Source of the DNA: Candidatus Ideonella esbjergensis
Lineage (GTDB): Bacteria > Pseudomonadota > Gammaproteobacteria > Burkholderiales > Burkholderiaceae_C
NCBI GenBank assembly: GCA_016710065.1
Contig: JADJLP010000001.1
Coordinates: forward strand, 558,001 to 622,000
Direction of reading: 5' to 3'
Length of the DNA: 64,000 nt
In this document: positions 26,251-38,104 of the stretch, piece by piece
Layout of the letters: each line of letters opens with the position of its first letter
How positions within the stretch are numbered: position 1 is the stretch's first letter
The notes under the pieces: model-generated
What the model was told of the DNA's origin: nothing
Seen by the model: the letters and a program-made list of their open reading frames with translations, nothing else
Database searches by the model: none
Program-made: the position numbers and the translations under genes

Positions 26251-27534
26251 TCAATACGTTTCCAGGTGCAGGCGCCCTTGCGCCTTCAATTCGGCGCCCA
26301 GTGTCTCCCACGTCAATCCGGCCTGGGTAGCCAAATCACGCAAGGCCAGCACCACGCCTTCTTCCATCGACTTCAGGCCGCAGACGTAGACATAGGTGTT
26401 GGCGTCCTTCAGCAGCGGCCCCAGGTCGGCGGCGCGCTCGCGCATCAGGTCTTGCACATAGCGCTTGGGCGCGCCGGGGGTGCGCGAGAAGGCGAAGTTG
26501 ATGTCGATGAAGTCCTTGGGTAAATTCATCAGCGGGCCGAAGTAGGGCAGCTCCTGCTGGGTGCGGGCGCCGAAGAACAGCATCAGCTTGCCGCCCTCGA
26601 ATTTGCCCGTGGCGCGCAGGCGGCGGCGCCATTCGGTCATGGCCCGCATCGGCGCGCTGCCGGTGCCGGTGCAGATCATCACGATGTTCGACTTCGGGTG
26701 GTTGGGCATCAGGAAGCTGGTGCCAAACGGGCCGATCACCTGCACCGTGTCGCCCACCTTCAGGTCGCACAGGTAGTTGCTGGCCACGCCGCGCACCGGC
26801 TTGCCCGAATGGTCCTCGAGCACGCGCTTGATGGTGAGCGAGACGTTGTTGTAGCCGGGCCGCTCGCCATTGCGCGGGCTGGCGATGGAGTACTGGCGCG
26901 CATGGTGCGGCTTGCCGGCGGCGTCCGTGCCCGGCGGGATGATGCCGATGGACTGGCCCTCCAGCACCGGGAAGGGCATGCTGCCGAAATCCAGCATCAG
27001 GTGGTGGGTGTCGTACTCGGTGCCCACCTGAGTCACGCGCACATTGCCCACCACGGTGGCGGTGGTGAACTTCTGCGCACCCTTGGGCCCGTAGAGGTTG
27101 GTGTAGGCGTGCGCGGCCGACCAGGGCGGCAGCGTGGCGCCGTAGTCGCCGGCGCGAAACGGCGCTTCGCCGGTGGGGTTGGCGGCCGCTTCGGCAGCGG
27201 GCGCTTCAGCGGGAGCTTCGGTCACGGCGGCATCGCCGACCAGCGCATTCAGCTGGTCGCGGCTCAGCTCAGCGGGCAGCTCGTCCCAGCTGTACTGCTC
27301 GTCCAGCGTGTAGGGTCTGGCGGCGGCCACGCTGCGGTAGTTGTCGATCGAGCCGGTGGGGCAGGGCGAGATGCAGGCGTTGCACCAGTTGCAGATGTTG
27401 ATGTCCACCACATAGTTGCGCGAGTCATGCGAGATGGCGCTCACCGGGCAGGTGGCCTCGCAGGTGTTGCAACGGATGCAGATCTCGGGGTCGATGACGT
27501 GCTGCTTGAGCACGGTGGGCAGGGGAGCGTTCAT
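26251..27534 (-). CDS. boxA: Benzoyl-CoA 2,3-epoxidase, reductase component
   Basis: Passes electrons from NADPH to BoxB for epoxidation of benzoyl-CoA. The 427-residue protein begins with two 4Fe-4S motifs (Cys19-22-25-29 and Cys48-51-54-58), then an Ala/Glu-rich linker (about 95-130), then a ferredoxin-NADP reductase-like module with the FAD motif ARQYSIASPRNGE and the NADP motif MICTGTGSAPMRAM. Domain order and length match BoxA of Azoarcus/Thauera. A strong hairpin with a U-run lies between it and boxB. Confidence 0.95.
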   Translation of the reverse strand: MNAPLPTVLKQHVIDPEICIRCNTCEATCPVSAISHDSRNYVVDINICNWCNACISPCPTGSIDNYRSVAAARPYTLDEQYSWDELPAELSRDQLNALVGDAAVTEAPAEAPAAEAAANPTGEAPFRAGDYGATLPPWSAAHAYTNLYGPKGAQKFTTATVVGNVRVTQVGTEYDTHHLMLDFGSMPFPVLEGQSIGIIPPGTDAAGKPHHARQYSIASPRNGERPGYNNVSLTIKRVLEDHSGKPVRGVASNYLCDLKVGDTVQVIGPFGTSFLMPNHPKSNIVMICTGTGSAPMRAMTEWRRRLRATGKFEGGKLMLFFGARTQQELPYFGPLMNLPKDFIDINFAFSRTPGAPKRYVQDLMRERAADLGPLLKDANTYVYVCGLKSMEEGVVLALRDLATQAGLTWETLGAELKAQGRLHLETY

Positions 27535-27558
27535 GGCGCGCGTCCTTGATGTGGAAAA

Positions 27559-27584
27559 GCCCCTGGTCGGGTTCGGCCAGGGGC
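27559..27584 (-). terminator. Intrinsic-terminator-like hairpin between boxB and boxA
   Basis: Read on the minus strand: 8-bp perfect stem GCCCCTGG/CCAGGGGC, 10-base loop, then TTTTCC. It lies 25 bp upstream of the boxA start and downstream of boxB, so it could terminate or attenuate read-through inside the box operon. Confidence 0.6.
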
Positions 27585-27595
27585 GTTGTGTCGGC

Positions 27596-27667
27596 CGTCA
27601 TTCCCGCGCAGGCGGGAATCCAAAGTGTCGCTCATGGGGCATGGATTCCCGCCTTCGCGGGAATGAC
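27596..27667. repeat. Paired palindromic repeat, copy 5
   Basis: Inverted pair of ATTCCC-N8-GGGAAT cores between boxB and boxA, immediately upstream (minus strand) of the terminator-like hairpin. Confidence 0.92.
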
Positions 27668-27674
27668 GAACCAC

Positions 27675-29102
27675 TCAGTTGAAGCGAACGTACTCGAAAT
27701 CCACTGGCTGGCGGTTGATGCCCATGACGGGCGGTGCGATCCAGCCGGCGAACTTGCCGGGGTCGGTGACGCGGCCCATCAGGCTGGCCACGAAGGCGCG
27801 GTCCTCGGCGCTGGGCAGCCAGTTCTTCTCTTGCGAGACCCACTCGGCCTGGCTCAGCACGCGGCCATCGGGGCTGACGTTGGCGCCGGCCAGAGTGCCG
27901 ATCTTGCGGTTGAAGGCCTTGTGCGGGGCCACGAGCCGGAAGGGAATGCCGGCCTTTTCGATGACTTTGTTCCAGCGCTGCACGCCGCCGATGCTGTCCT
28001 TGATGTAGTCGTCGCGCAGCACTTCGTTCAGCGCGTTCAGCATCGGCACTTCACGCTCCACCAGCTGGCCCCCTTGCACGTTCAGTACCTTGTAGGTCTG
28101 GCCCTGCAGGCGGTGGTCGTCGCCACGCTTGGTTTCTTCGTAGCGGCCCTTCAGGCCGGTGTTGTAGAAGATGGCGGCGTTGCTCGATTCATCGGCACCG
28201 AACAGGTCGATGGTGACCGAGAAGTGGAAGTTCAGGTAGCGCTGGATGGTGGGCAGGTCGATCACGCCGGCGGCGCGCACCTTGGCGGGGTCGTCGGTCT
28301 TCAGTTCGTTCATCACCTGGCAGGTGCGGGCGATGACGCGGCTCACGCCCGATTCGCCCACAAACATGTGGTGCGCCTCTTCGGTCAGCATGAACTTGGT
28401 GGTGCGGGCCAGCGGGTCGAAGCCGCTCTCAGCCAGCGCGCAGAGCTGGAACTTGCCGTCGCGGTCGGTGAAGTAGGTGAACATGTAGAAGCTCAGCCAG
28501 TCGGGCGTCTTCTCGTTGAAGGCCTGCAGGATGCGCGGGTTGTCGGCATCGCCCGAGTTGCGCTGCAGCAGCGCGTCGGCTTCCTCGCGGCCATCGCGGC
28601 CGAAGTACTTGTGCAGCAGGTACACCATCGCCCACAGGTGGCGGCCTTCTTCCACGTTCACCTGGAACAGGTTGCGCAGGTCGTACTGGCTGGGGCAGGT
28701 GAGGCCCAGGTGGCGCTGCTGCTCCACCGATGCCGGTTCGGTGTCGCCTTGGGTGACGATGATGCGGCGCAGGTTGGCGCGGTGCTCGCCGGGGATGTCT
28801 TGCCAGGCGGCCTCGCCCTTGTGCTCGCCAAAGTTCACCTGGCGGCCTTCTTCCTTGGGGTTCATGAAGATGCCCCAGCGGTAGTCGGGCATCTTCACGT
28901 GGCCAAACAGGGCCCAGCCTTCGGGGTCCACGCTCACGGCGGTGCGCAGGTACACGTCAAAGCCCTGCGAGCCATCGGGGCCCATGTCGTTCCACCAGTT
29001 CAGGTAGTTGGGCTGCCAGTGCTCCAGCGCGCGCTGCAGCGTCTTGTCTTCCGACAGGGCCACGTTGTTGGGGATCTTTTCGCTGTAGTTGATGGTGGAC
29101 AT
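27675..29102 (-). CDS. boxB: Benzoyl-CoA 2,3-epoxidase, oxygenase component
   Basis: Class I di-iron monooxygenase that forms 2,3-epoxybenzoyl-CoA with electrons from BoxA. The 475-residue length equals known BoxB. The two iron-ligating ExxH motifs are EEGRH and EEAHH in the middle of the protein, within NVEEGRHLWAMVYLL and FMLTEEAHHMFVGESG. I used the ATG of MSTINYSEK; an in-frame ATG 51 bp earlier is inside a palindromic repeat. Repeats flank the gene on both sides. Confidence 0.96.
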   Translation of the reverse strand: MSTINYSEKIPNNVALSEDKTLQRALEHWQPNYLNWWNDMGPDGSQGFDVYLRTAVSVDPEGWALFGHVKMPDYRWGIFMNPKEEGRQVNFGEHKGEAAWQDIPGEHRANLRRIIVTQGDTEPASVEQQRHLGLTCPSQYDLRNLFQVNVEEGRHLWAMVYLLHKYFGRDGREEADALLQRNSGDADNPRILQAFNEKTPDWLSFYMFTYFTDRDGKFQLCALAESGFDPLARTTKFMLTEEAHHMFVGESGVSRVIARTCQVMNELKTDDPAKVRAAGVIDLPTIQRYLNFHFSVTIDLFGADESSNAAIFYNTGLKGRYEETKRGDDHRLQGQTYKVLNVQGGQLVEREVPMLNALNEVLRDDYIKDSIGGVQRWNKVIEKAGIPFRLVAPHKAFNRKIGTLAGANVSPDGRVLSQAEWVSQEKNWLPSAEDRAFVASLMGRVTDPGKFAGWIAPPVMGINRQPVDFEYVRFN

Positions 29103-29125
29103 GGTGTGCTTTCGGTGTGTGGTTT

Positions 29126-29221
29126 CGTCATGCTCGCGAAGGCGGGCATCCATGGGGGCTGCGGTGGCTGGGGTGGATTCCCGCCTTCGCGGGAATGACG
29201 GGGAAGAGGTGCGGGAATGAC
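29126..29221. repeat. Paired palindromic repeat, copy 6
   Basis: Between boxC and boxB. The left arm is diverged (CGTCATGCTCGCGAAGG with compensating GGGCAT changes); the right arm keeps the ATTCCC-N8-GGGAAT core, and a half-arm follows. Confidence 0.85.
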
Positions 29222-29231
29222 AAGAGGAGGC

Positions 29232-30914
<1,683 letters not shown>

Positions 30915-30986
30915 GCGTGTCTCCTGGTGGGCGGGCTGTCAGACGTCGGCTGCAAGATCTTGCGGCTGGGATGACAGGCATGATAG

Positions 30987-31029
30987 TGCATGAAATCTGC
31001 CTGTCAAGCATTAAATGCACTTTAGTGCA
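30987..31029. promoter_or_regulatory. BoxR/BzdR-type TGCA operator upstream of boxC
   Basis: TGCA at 30987-30990 and a precise TGCA-N6-TGCA element at 31016-31029 (TGCACTTTAGTGCA, itself palindromic). TGCA-N6-TGCA-type repeats are the known targets of BzdR/BoxR regulators in Azoarcus. Position between boxR and boxC fits control of the boxCBA promoter by benzoyl-CoA. Confidence 0.65.
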
Positions 31030-31042
31030 GATGCTTGAAGGG

Positions 31043-31990
31043 TCAATGCGGCCAGTGCAACTGCGCTTGCAGGGCCGAGTGCAGCTCGGTGTAGGCCTGT
31101 TCCAGCGGCTTGCCCCCGGTGTCTACCACCAGATCGGCCTTGCCGTAGAAGGCCGCCCGTTCGGCCAGGATGCGCTTGAGGTCATCCATGGCTTCCTTGT
31201 TGCCCGACATGGGCCGCAGGTCGCCCTGGGCCAGCACCCGGTTCATGTGCTCTTCGGGCGAGGCCTTGAGCCAGACCGTGTAGCAATGGCCCAGCAGCAG
31301 GTTGAAATTGGCCGGGTCTGAGACGACCCCGCCCGGCGTGGCAATGACCGCATCGGGGTAGAGCTGTATGGTTTCTTCCAGCGAGCGGCGCTCGTAGCGG
31401 CGGTAGGCGCTGGGGCCCATCAGGTTGTGGATCTCGGGCAGGCTGCAACCGCCCACGCGCTCGATCTCCTGGTTCAGCTCCACGAACGGCACGTCCAGTG
31501 CATCCGCCAGCAGCTTGCCCAGAGTGGATTTGCCAGCGCCGCGCAGGCCGATGAGCGCGATGCGCTGGTTGCGGGCGTCGGCCGTGCCCGATTGACCGTA
31601 GAGCTCGGTGAGCGCCAGGCGGCCACGGCGCAGGTCGTCGTCACCCCGGCCGCGCAGCAGGTCGCGGATCAGCAGCCATTCGGGTGAGGTGGCGGTCTCG
31701 TCGCCCAACAGTTCGGCCAGTTGGCAATCGAGCGCGCGGCAGACCTGGCGCAACACCAGGATGCTGGCATTGCCCACGCCCAGTTCCAGGTTGGCCAGGT
31801 GGCGCTCGGACACCTCAGACGATTGCGACAGGGCCTTGCGCGTCATCCCGCGGCGGGCCCGCAGCGAGCGCACCTTCTCGCCCAAGGTGTTTAGAAAGGG
31901 GTCGCGCTGGGCGGTGGGGCGCTCGGTGCCGGGGCCGTCCGCAGAGGGGTCGGCGGCGGGGTCTTCGAGCTCAGTTTCGTGACTGGACAT
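31043..31990 (-). CDS. boxR: BoxR: HTH regulator fused to a shikimate-kinase-like domain
   Basis: A 315-residue benzoyl-CoA-responsive regulator of the BzdR subfamily. Residues 36-95 are an XRE-type helix-turn-helix (MTRKALSQSSEVSERHLANLE); residues about 141-315 resemble shikimate kinase with the P-loop GLRGAGKST at 148-156, used as an effector-sensing domain. The start at MSSHETELED follows family length. It lies upstream of boxC on the same strand and 144 bp from the plus-strand DUF4863-boxD-bclA unit, so it sits centrally to control both arms. Confidence 0.95.
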   Translation of the reverse strand: MSSHETELEDPAADPSADGPGTERPTAQRDPFLNTLGEKVRSLRARRGMTRKALSQSSEVSERHLANLELGVGNASILVLRQVCRALDCQLAELLGDETATSPEWLLIRDLLRGRGDDDLRRGRLALTELYGQSGTADARNQRIALIGLRGAGKSTLGKLLADALDVPFVELNQEIERVGGCSLPEIHNLMGPSAYRRYERRSLEETIQLYPDAVIATPGGVVSDPANFNLLLGHCYTVWLKASPEEHMNRVLAQGDLRPMSGNKEAMDDLKRILAERAAFYGKADLVVDTGGKPLEQAYTELHSALQAQLHWPH

Positions 31991-32013
31991 GGTCTTGGTA
32001 GTTACCCGTAGCA

Positions 32014-32066
32014 TGCAATATAGTGCTTGACGCAATGCAACCCGGCGGTTAAGTTTCGTACATGCA
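32014..32066. promoter_or_regulatory. TGCA half-sites in the boxR / DUF4863 divergent gap
   Basis: TGCA at 32014-32017 followed after six bases by TGCT (32024-32027), then further TGCA at 32036-32039 and 32063-32066. This echoes the TGCA-N6-TGCA element upstream of boxC and suggests BoxR binds here to control itself and the plus-strand boxD-bclA genes. Confidence 0.5.
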
Positions 32067-32134
32067 ATAAATTTCCACAAGCCGTCTGCCGCAACAAAGT
32101 GCGCACGGTTTGAGAAGGCCCAGGAGCCCGCCCC

Positions 32135-32614
32135 ATGTCCACAGTGACCTCCGTAGAAGACTTTTCCGCGCTGATAGCAGGGTTCGCCGCCACGCTGGCG
32201 GGCCGCCCGCTGGACGACACCCTGGCTGCCGAGCTGAACCGCGACCACCCCGCCGGCAGCGCCACCTTCGAGGCCATTTTCAAAGCCTGCCAGGCCGGCG
32301 TGGCGGCCGGCTGGATGTGCCAACACGAGGGTGGTGGCATCCGCTACGGCCGCGTCATCAAACCCAGCCCCGCCACGCATGGCTATTCGGTGGACGTGGT
32401 GGAGATGGCCGATGTGGTTGGCCCGCACCACAGCCACCCGAACGGCGAGATCGACCTGGTGATGCCGCTGCAAGGCGATGCCCGCTTCGACGGCCAGCCC
32501 GCCGGCTGGAAGGTCTATGGCCCGGGCAGTGCCCACAAGCCCACCGTGACGGGCGGCCGCGCCCTGGTGCTCTACCTGTTGCCCGAAGGGGCCATTCAAT
32601 TCACGCGCGCTTGA
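32135..32614 (+). CDS. DUF4863 family protein (cupin-like)
   Basis: A 159-residue protein recognisable as DUF4863 by GWMCQHEGGGIRYGRVIKP and VVGPHHSHPNGEIDLVMP. The latter has the spaced His and Glu of a cupin metal site. To my knowledge the family includes the 4-hydroxylaminobenzoate lyase PnbB, but members also recur in box clusters without an assigned job. It is first in the plus-strand unit DUF4863-boxD-bclA, divergent from boxR. A role in detoxifying or processing a box intermediate is possible but unproven. Confidence 0.85.
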   Translation: MSTVTSVEDFSALIAGFAATLAGRPLDDTLAAELNRDHPAGSATFEAIFKACQAGVAAGWMCQHEGGGIRYGRVIKPSPATHGYSVDVVEMADVVGPHHSHPNGEIDLVMPLQGDARFDGQPAGWKVYGPGSAHKPTVTGGRALVLYLLPEGAIQFTRA

Positions 32615-32634
32615 AGCGCCGCTGCCAAGAACCC

Positions 32635-34203
32635 ATGACCACCGAACTGTTGAAGAACTTCGTTGCCGGCCAATGGCAGGCCGGCACTGGCGAAGGCACG
32701 CTGCTCACCGACCCGGTGACGGGCGAAGCCCTGGTGCGCGTCTCCAGCGCCGGTCTCGATCTGCACGCTGCCTTTGCCTTTGCCCGCGAACAGGGTGGCG
32801 CTGCCTTGCGTGCCATGACCTACGGCGAGCGCGCCGCGCTGCTGAAGGCCGTGGCTGGCGTGCTCACCGCCAACCGCGACGCCTACTTCAGCATCGCCAC
32901 CGCCAACTCGGGCACGGTGCAAACCGACTCGGCCGTGGACATCGACGGCGCCCTATACACCTTGGGCCAGTACGCCCGCTGGGGTGCGGCATTGGGTGAG
33001 GCCCGCGTGCTGCTGGACGGCGACGCCGCCGCGCTGGCCAAGGACAACGCCTTTGCCTCGCAGCACCTGCGCGTGCCCACCCGCGGCGTGGCGCTGTTCA
33101 TCAACGCCTTCAATTTCCCCTCCTGGGGCCTGTGGGAAAAGGCCGCGCCCGCCCTGCTGGCCGGCGTGCCGGTGATAGTCAAGCCCGCCACCGCCACCGC
33201 CTGGCTCACCCAACGCATGGTGGCCGACGTGGTGGCCGCCGGCGTGTTGCCGGCCGGTGCCATCAGCATCGTCTGCGGCAGCTCGGCCGGTCTGCTCGAC
33301 GCCTTGCAGCCATTCGATGTGCTCTCGTTCACCGGCTCGGCCGAAACGGCGGCGGTGATCCGCTCGCACCCCAAGGTGGCCGCGCAGTCGGTGCGCGTCA
33401 ACATCGAGGCTGACAGCCTCAACTCCGCCATGCTGCTGCCCGGCGCGGCTGCCGGCTCCGAGCCGTTTGAGTTGTTCGTGCGCGAGGTGGTGCGCGAGAT
33501 GACGGTGAAGTCTGGCCAGAAATGCACCGCCATCCGCCGCGCCTTCGTGCCCGAAGCGCTGTACGACGCGGCCGCCCAGGCCATTGCCGCCAGGCTGGCC
33601 AAGGTCACCGTGGGCAACCCGCGCAATGAGGCCGTGCGCATGGGCGCGCTGGTGAACCGCGAGCAGTGGCAAACGGTGCAGGACGGCATCGCCGCGCTGA
33701 GCACCCAGACCGAGGTGCTGTTTGATGGCCGCCAAGCCCCGCTGATAGCCGCCGACCCGGCCGCGGCTGCCTGCGTGGGCCCCACCTTGCTGGGCACGCG
33801 CAACCCGGAAGCGGCCGACAAGGTGCACAGCCTGGAAGTGTTCGGCCCCTGCGCCACCTTGATGCCCTACCGCGACACGGCCCAGGCAGCAGCGCTGATC
33901 CGCCGTGGTGAAGGCTCGCTGGTCTGCTCGCTCTATGGCGACGATCCGGCTCCACTGGCCGCCACGGCCACCGAACTGGCCGATAGCCATGGTCGCGTCC
34001 ATGTTGTCACCCCCGACGTTGCCAAGCTGCACAGCGGCCATGGCAATGTGATGCCCCAGTCCATGCACGGCGGCCCGGGTCGCGCCGGTGGTGGCGAAGA
34101 ACTGGGTGGCCTGCGCGCACTGGCCTTCTACCAGCGCCGCGCGGCGGTGCAAGCCAGCCCGGCCGTGCTGGCGGCGTTGGGAACCATCCAAGCACCTTAC
34201 TGA
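32635..34203 (+). CDS. boxD: 3,4-dehydroadipyl-CoA semialdehyde dehydrogenase
   Basis: NADP-dependent oxidation of the BoxC product to 3,4-dehydroadipyl-CoA. The 522-residue ALDH carries the catalytic thiol C297 in SGQKCTAIRRAF and INAFNFPSWGLWEKAAP typical of the BoxD/PaaZ-ALDH group. Its Glu motif is the atypical NIEADSLN seen in that group. It begins 20 bp after the DUF4863 stop; the frame is open further upstream but overlaps the DUF4863 gene. Confidence 0.94.
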   Translation: MTTELLKNFVAGQWQAGTGEGTLLTDPVTGEALVRVSSAGLDLHAAFAFAREQGGAALRAMTYGERAALLKAVAGVLTANRDAYFSIATANSGTVQTDSAVDIDGALYTLGQYARWGAALGEARVLLDGDAAALAKDNAFASQHLRVPTRGVALFINAFNFPSWGLWEKAAPALLAGVPVIVKPATATAWLTQRMVADVVAAGVLPAGAISIVCGSSAGLLDALQPFDVLSFTGSAETAAVIRSHPKVAAQSVRVNIEADSLNSAMLLPGAAAGSEPFELFVREVVREMTVKSGQKCTAIRRAFVPEALYDAAAQAIAARLAKVTVGNPRNEAVRMGALVNREQWQTVQDGIAALSTQTEVLFDGRQAPLIAADPAAAACVGPTLLGTRNPEAADKVHSLEVFGPCATLMPYRDTAQAAALIRRGEGSLVCSLYGDDPAPLAATATELADSHGRVHVVTPDVAKLHSGHGNVMPQSMHGGPGRAGGGEELGGLRALAFYQRRAAVQASPAVLAALGTIQAPY

Positions 34204-34220
34204 AGGCCGAACACAACATA

Positions 34221-34290
34221 GTCATGCCCGCGCAGGCGGGCATCCATGACCGCACACATTGCTGGATTCCCGCCTACGCGGGAATGACGG
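34221..34290. repeat. Paired palindromic repeat, copy 7
   Basis: Between boxD and bclA. The left arm is GTCATGCCC...GGGCATCCA (compensated change of the core), the right arm is the standard ATTCCC-N8-GGGAAT. Confidence 0.88.
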
Positions 34291-34305
34291 CGAAAGGAGA
34301 CAACC

Positions 34306-35907
<1,602 letters not shown>

Positions 35908-35940
35908 GGGATTGCATGGCGTCAATTCCGCTGCCCTCTT

Positions 35941-36091
35941 CGTCATTCCCGCCTCCCGCTTCGTCATTCCCGCGCAGGCGGGAATCCACGAGGTCAGCCG
36001 AAGCCCTGGATTCCCGCCTGCGCGGGAATGACGGCGTTGTGGATTCCCGCCTGCGCGGGAATGACGAGGCAGGCCTGCGCGGGCTTGACGG
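35941..36091. repeat. Palindromic repeat cluster, copy 8 (multiple arms)
   Basis: At least three full ATTCCC-N8-GGGAAT arms plus partial arms between bclA and the alpha/beta hydrolase gene: the longest array of this family in the window. The last arm is decayed (GGCCTGCGCGGGCTTGACGG). Confidence 0.9.
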
Positions 36092-36103
36092 GGCTTGTCG
36101 GTG

Positions 36104-36928
36104 ATGCAGGTCGCCATCACCGCCAACCACCGCCACTTCGACATTGAAGTCGAATGGGTGGGCGTGGCCGACCCGGCCGCGCCACTGCTGGTCTTCCTGC
36201 ACGAAGGCCTGGGCTCGGTGGCCATGTGGAAGGATTTCCCCGAGCGCCTGTGCCAGGCCTGCGGCCTGCGCGGCCTGGTCTATTCGCGCCCCGGCTACGG
36301 CCGCTCCACGCCGCGCCCCGCCAACGAGCACTGGGGCTTGGACTTCATGCACATCCAGGCCCGGCAGGTGCTGCCCGCGCTGCTGGATGCGTTGGGCGTC
36401 CAAGGCCGCTACTGCCTCTTCGGCCACAGCGACGGCGGCTCCATCGCCCTGGTGCACGCGGCCCATGCGCTCGAGCGGGTGAGTGCCGTCATCGTGATGG
36501 CGCCGCACATCCTGGTGGAAGAGTTCGGCCTCATCAGCATCCGCGAAGCGCGCAACCTCTACGCCAGCGGCACGCTGCGCCAGGGCCTGGCCAAGTACCA
36601 CGACGATGTGGATTCGGCCTTCTGGGGCTGGAACAACATCTGGCTGGCACCGGAGTTTCCCCAATGGCAAATTACTTCAGAACTAAAGCATATTAGAGCC
36701 CCGGTGCTGGCCATCCAAGGGCTGGACGACCCCTACGGCACCCTGGCCCAGATCGACGGCATCGCCAGCGCCGTGGGCAACACCCGATTGATCAAGCTGG
36801 CCGCGTGTGGACACTCGCCGCACCGGGATCAGCCCGAGCAAGTCACAGCGGCCGTTCAGGCTTTCATCCAGAACACCGTTCAGCAAACCGTTCCACAGAC
36901 CGCACCCCAGGAGACCACCCCACCATGA
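36104..36928 (+). CDS. Alpha/beta-fold hydrolase in the box cluster
   Basis: A 274-residue serine hydrolase. The nucleophile elbow GHSDGGS places Ser109; His237 (ACGHSPHRDQ) and an Asp at 208 or 209 (GLDDPYG) complete the triad; the oxyanion strand is VFLHEGLGS. ATG 36104 follows the repeat cluster. It overlaps the start of the ABC substrate-binding gene by 4 bp, so it is tied to the transport operon. A thioesterase, lactonase or ester-cleaving role on an aromatic substrate is plausible; none is proven by sequence. Confidence 0.88.
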   Translation: MQVAITANHRHFDIEVEWVGVADPAAPLLVFLHEGLGSVAMWKDFPERLCQACGLRGLVYSRPGYGRSTPRPANEHWGLDFMHIQARQVLPALLDALGVQGRYCLFGHSDGGSIALVHAAHALERVSAVIVMAPHILVEEFGLISIREARNLYASGTLRQGLAKYHDDVDSAFWGWNNIWLAPEFPQWQITSELKHIRAPVLAIQGLDDPYGTLAQIDGIASAVGNTRLIKLAACGHSPHRDQPEQVTAAVQAFIQNTVQQTVPQTAPQETTPP

Positions 36929-38091
36929 AGCGCACCACCCTCACCGCCATTGCCGCCACCACCACCGTGCTGTTGGCTTCCGGCTCTGCTTTCGCCCAAA
37001 GCGCCAAGCTCAAGGTCGGCCTGATGCTGCCCTACACCGGCACCTACGCCGCGCTGGGCAACGCCATCGAGAATGGCTTCAAGCTCCACCTGGCCGAGCA
37101 GGGTGGCAAGGTGGGCGGCCGGGAGGTGGAGTTCTTCAAGGTGGACGACGAGTCCGACCCCTCCAAGGCCACCGAGAACGTGGGCAAGCTCGTCAAGCGC
37201 GACCAGGTGGACGTGCTGATCGGCACCGTGCACTCGGGCGTGGCCATGGCCATGGCCAAGGCCGCGAAAGACAGCAACACGCTGCTCATCGTGCCCAACG
37301 CCGGCGCGGACGCCGTCACCGGCCCCATGTGCGGCCCCAACATCTACCGCTCGTCGTTCAGCAACTGGCAGCCGGGCTACGCCATGGGCGAGGTCATGGC
37401 CAAGAAGGGCATCAAGAAGGCTGTCACCATCACCTGGAAGTACGCGGCCGGTGACGAATCGGTCAAGGGCTTCAAGGAGTCGTTCACCAAGGGTGGCGGC
37501 GAGGTGCTGAAAGACCTGACCGTGCCCTTCCCCGGCGTCGAGTTCCAGGCCCTGCTGACCGAGATCGCCGCACTCAAGCCCGACGCGGTCTATACCTTCT
37601 TCGCCGGCGGCGGTGCCGTGAAGTTCGTGAAAGACTACGACGCGGCCGGCCTGAAGAAGAGCATCCCGCTGTACGGCGCCGGCTTCATCACCGACGGCAC
37701 GCTCGAAGCGCAAGGCGCCTCGGCCGAAGGCCTGCTCACCTCGCTGCACTACGGCGACAGCCTGACCAACCCCAAGGACAAGTCCTTCCGCCTGGCCTAC
37801 GCCAAGGCCTACAAGCTGCAGCCCGACGTGTACGCCGTGCAGGGCTACGACGCCGCGCAGATCCTGGGCATCGGCTTGGCCGCGGTGAAGGGCGACGTGA
37901 GCAAGAAGGCCGAGTTCGCCGCTGCGGTGGAGAAAGCCAAGATCGACAGCCCGCGTGGCCCCTTCAGCCTGAGCAAGGCGCACAACCCGGTGCAAGACAT
38001 CTACCTGCGCCAGGTGAGCGGCAAGGAGAACAAGGTCATCGGCATCGCGTCGAAGAGCCTGGCCGACCCGGCCCGCGGCTGCAAGAGCTGA
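36925..38091 (+). CDS. Branched-chain-type ABC transporter, periplasmic substrate-binding protein
   Basis: A 388-residue periplasmic binding protein of the LivJ/K type (Peripla_BP_6). Residues 1-23 are a signal peptide ending SAFAQ. LKVGLMLPYTGTYAALG opens the mature domain. GGAG lies 9 bp before the ATG. It is followed by two permeases and two ATPases in the classic Liv order and preceded by box genes, so the ligand is probably benzoate or a related aromatic acid rather than leucine (context inference). Confidence 0.93.
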   Translation: MKRTTLTAIAATTTVLLASGSAFAQSAKLKVGLMLPYTGTYAALGNAIENGFKLHLAEQGGKVGGREVEFFKVDDESDPSKATENVGKLVKRDQVDVLIGTVHSGVAMAMAKAAKDSNTLLIVPNAGADAVTGPMCGPNIYRSSFSNWQPGYAMGEVMAKKGIKKAVTITWKYAAGDESVKGFKESFTKGGGEVLKDLTVPFPGVEFQALLTEIAALKPDAVYTFFAGGGAVKFVKDYDAAGLKKSIPLYGAGFITDGTLEAQGASAEGLLTSLHYGDSLTNPKDKSFRLAYAKAYKLQPDVYAVQGYDAAQILGIGLAAVKGDVSKKAEFAAAVEKAKIDSPRGPFSLSKAHNPVQDIYLRQVSGKENKVIGIASKSLADPARGCKS

Positions 38092-38104
38092 GGCGTCATA
38101 GCCC

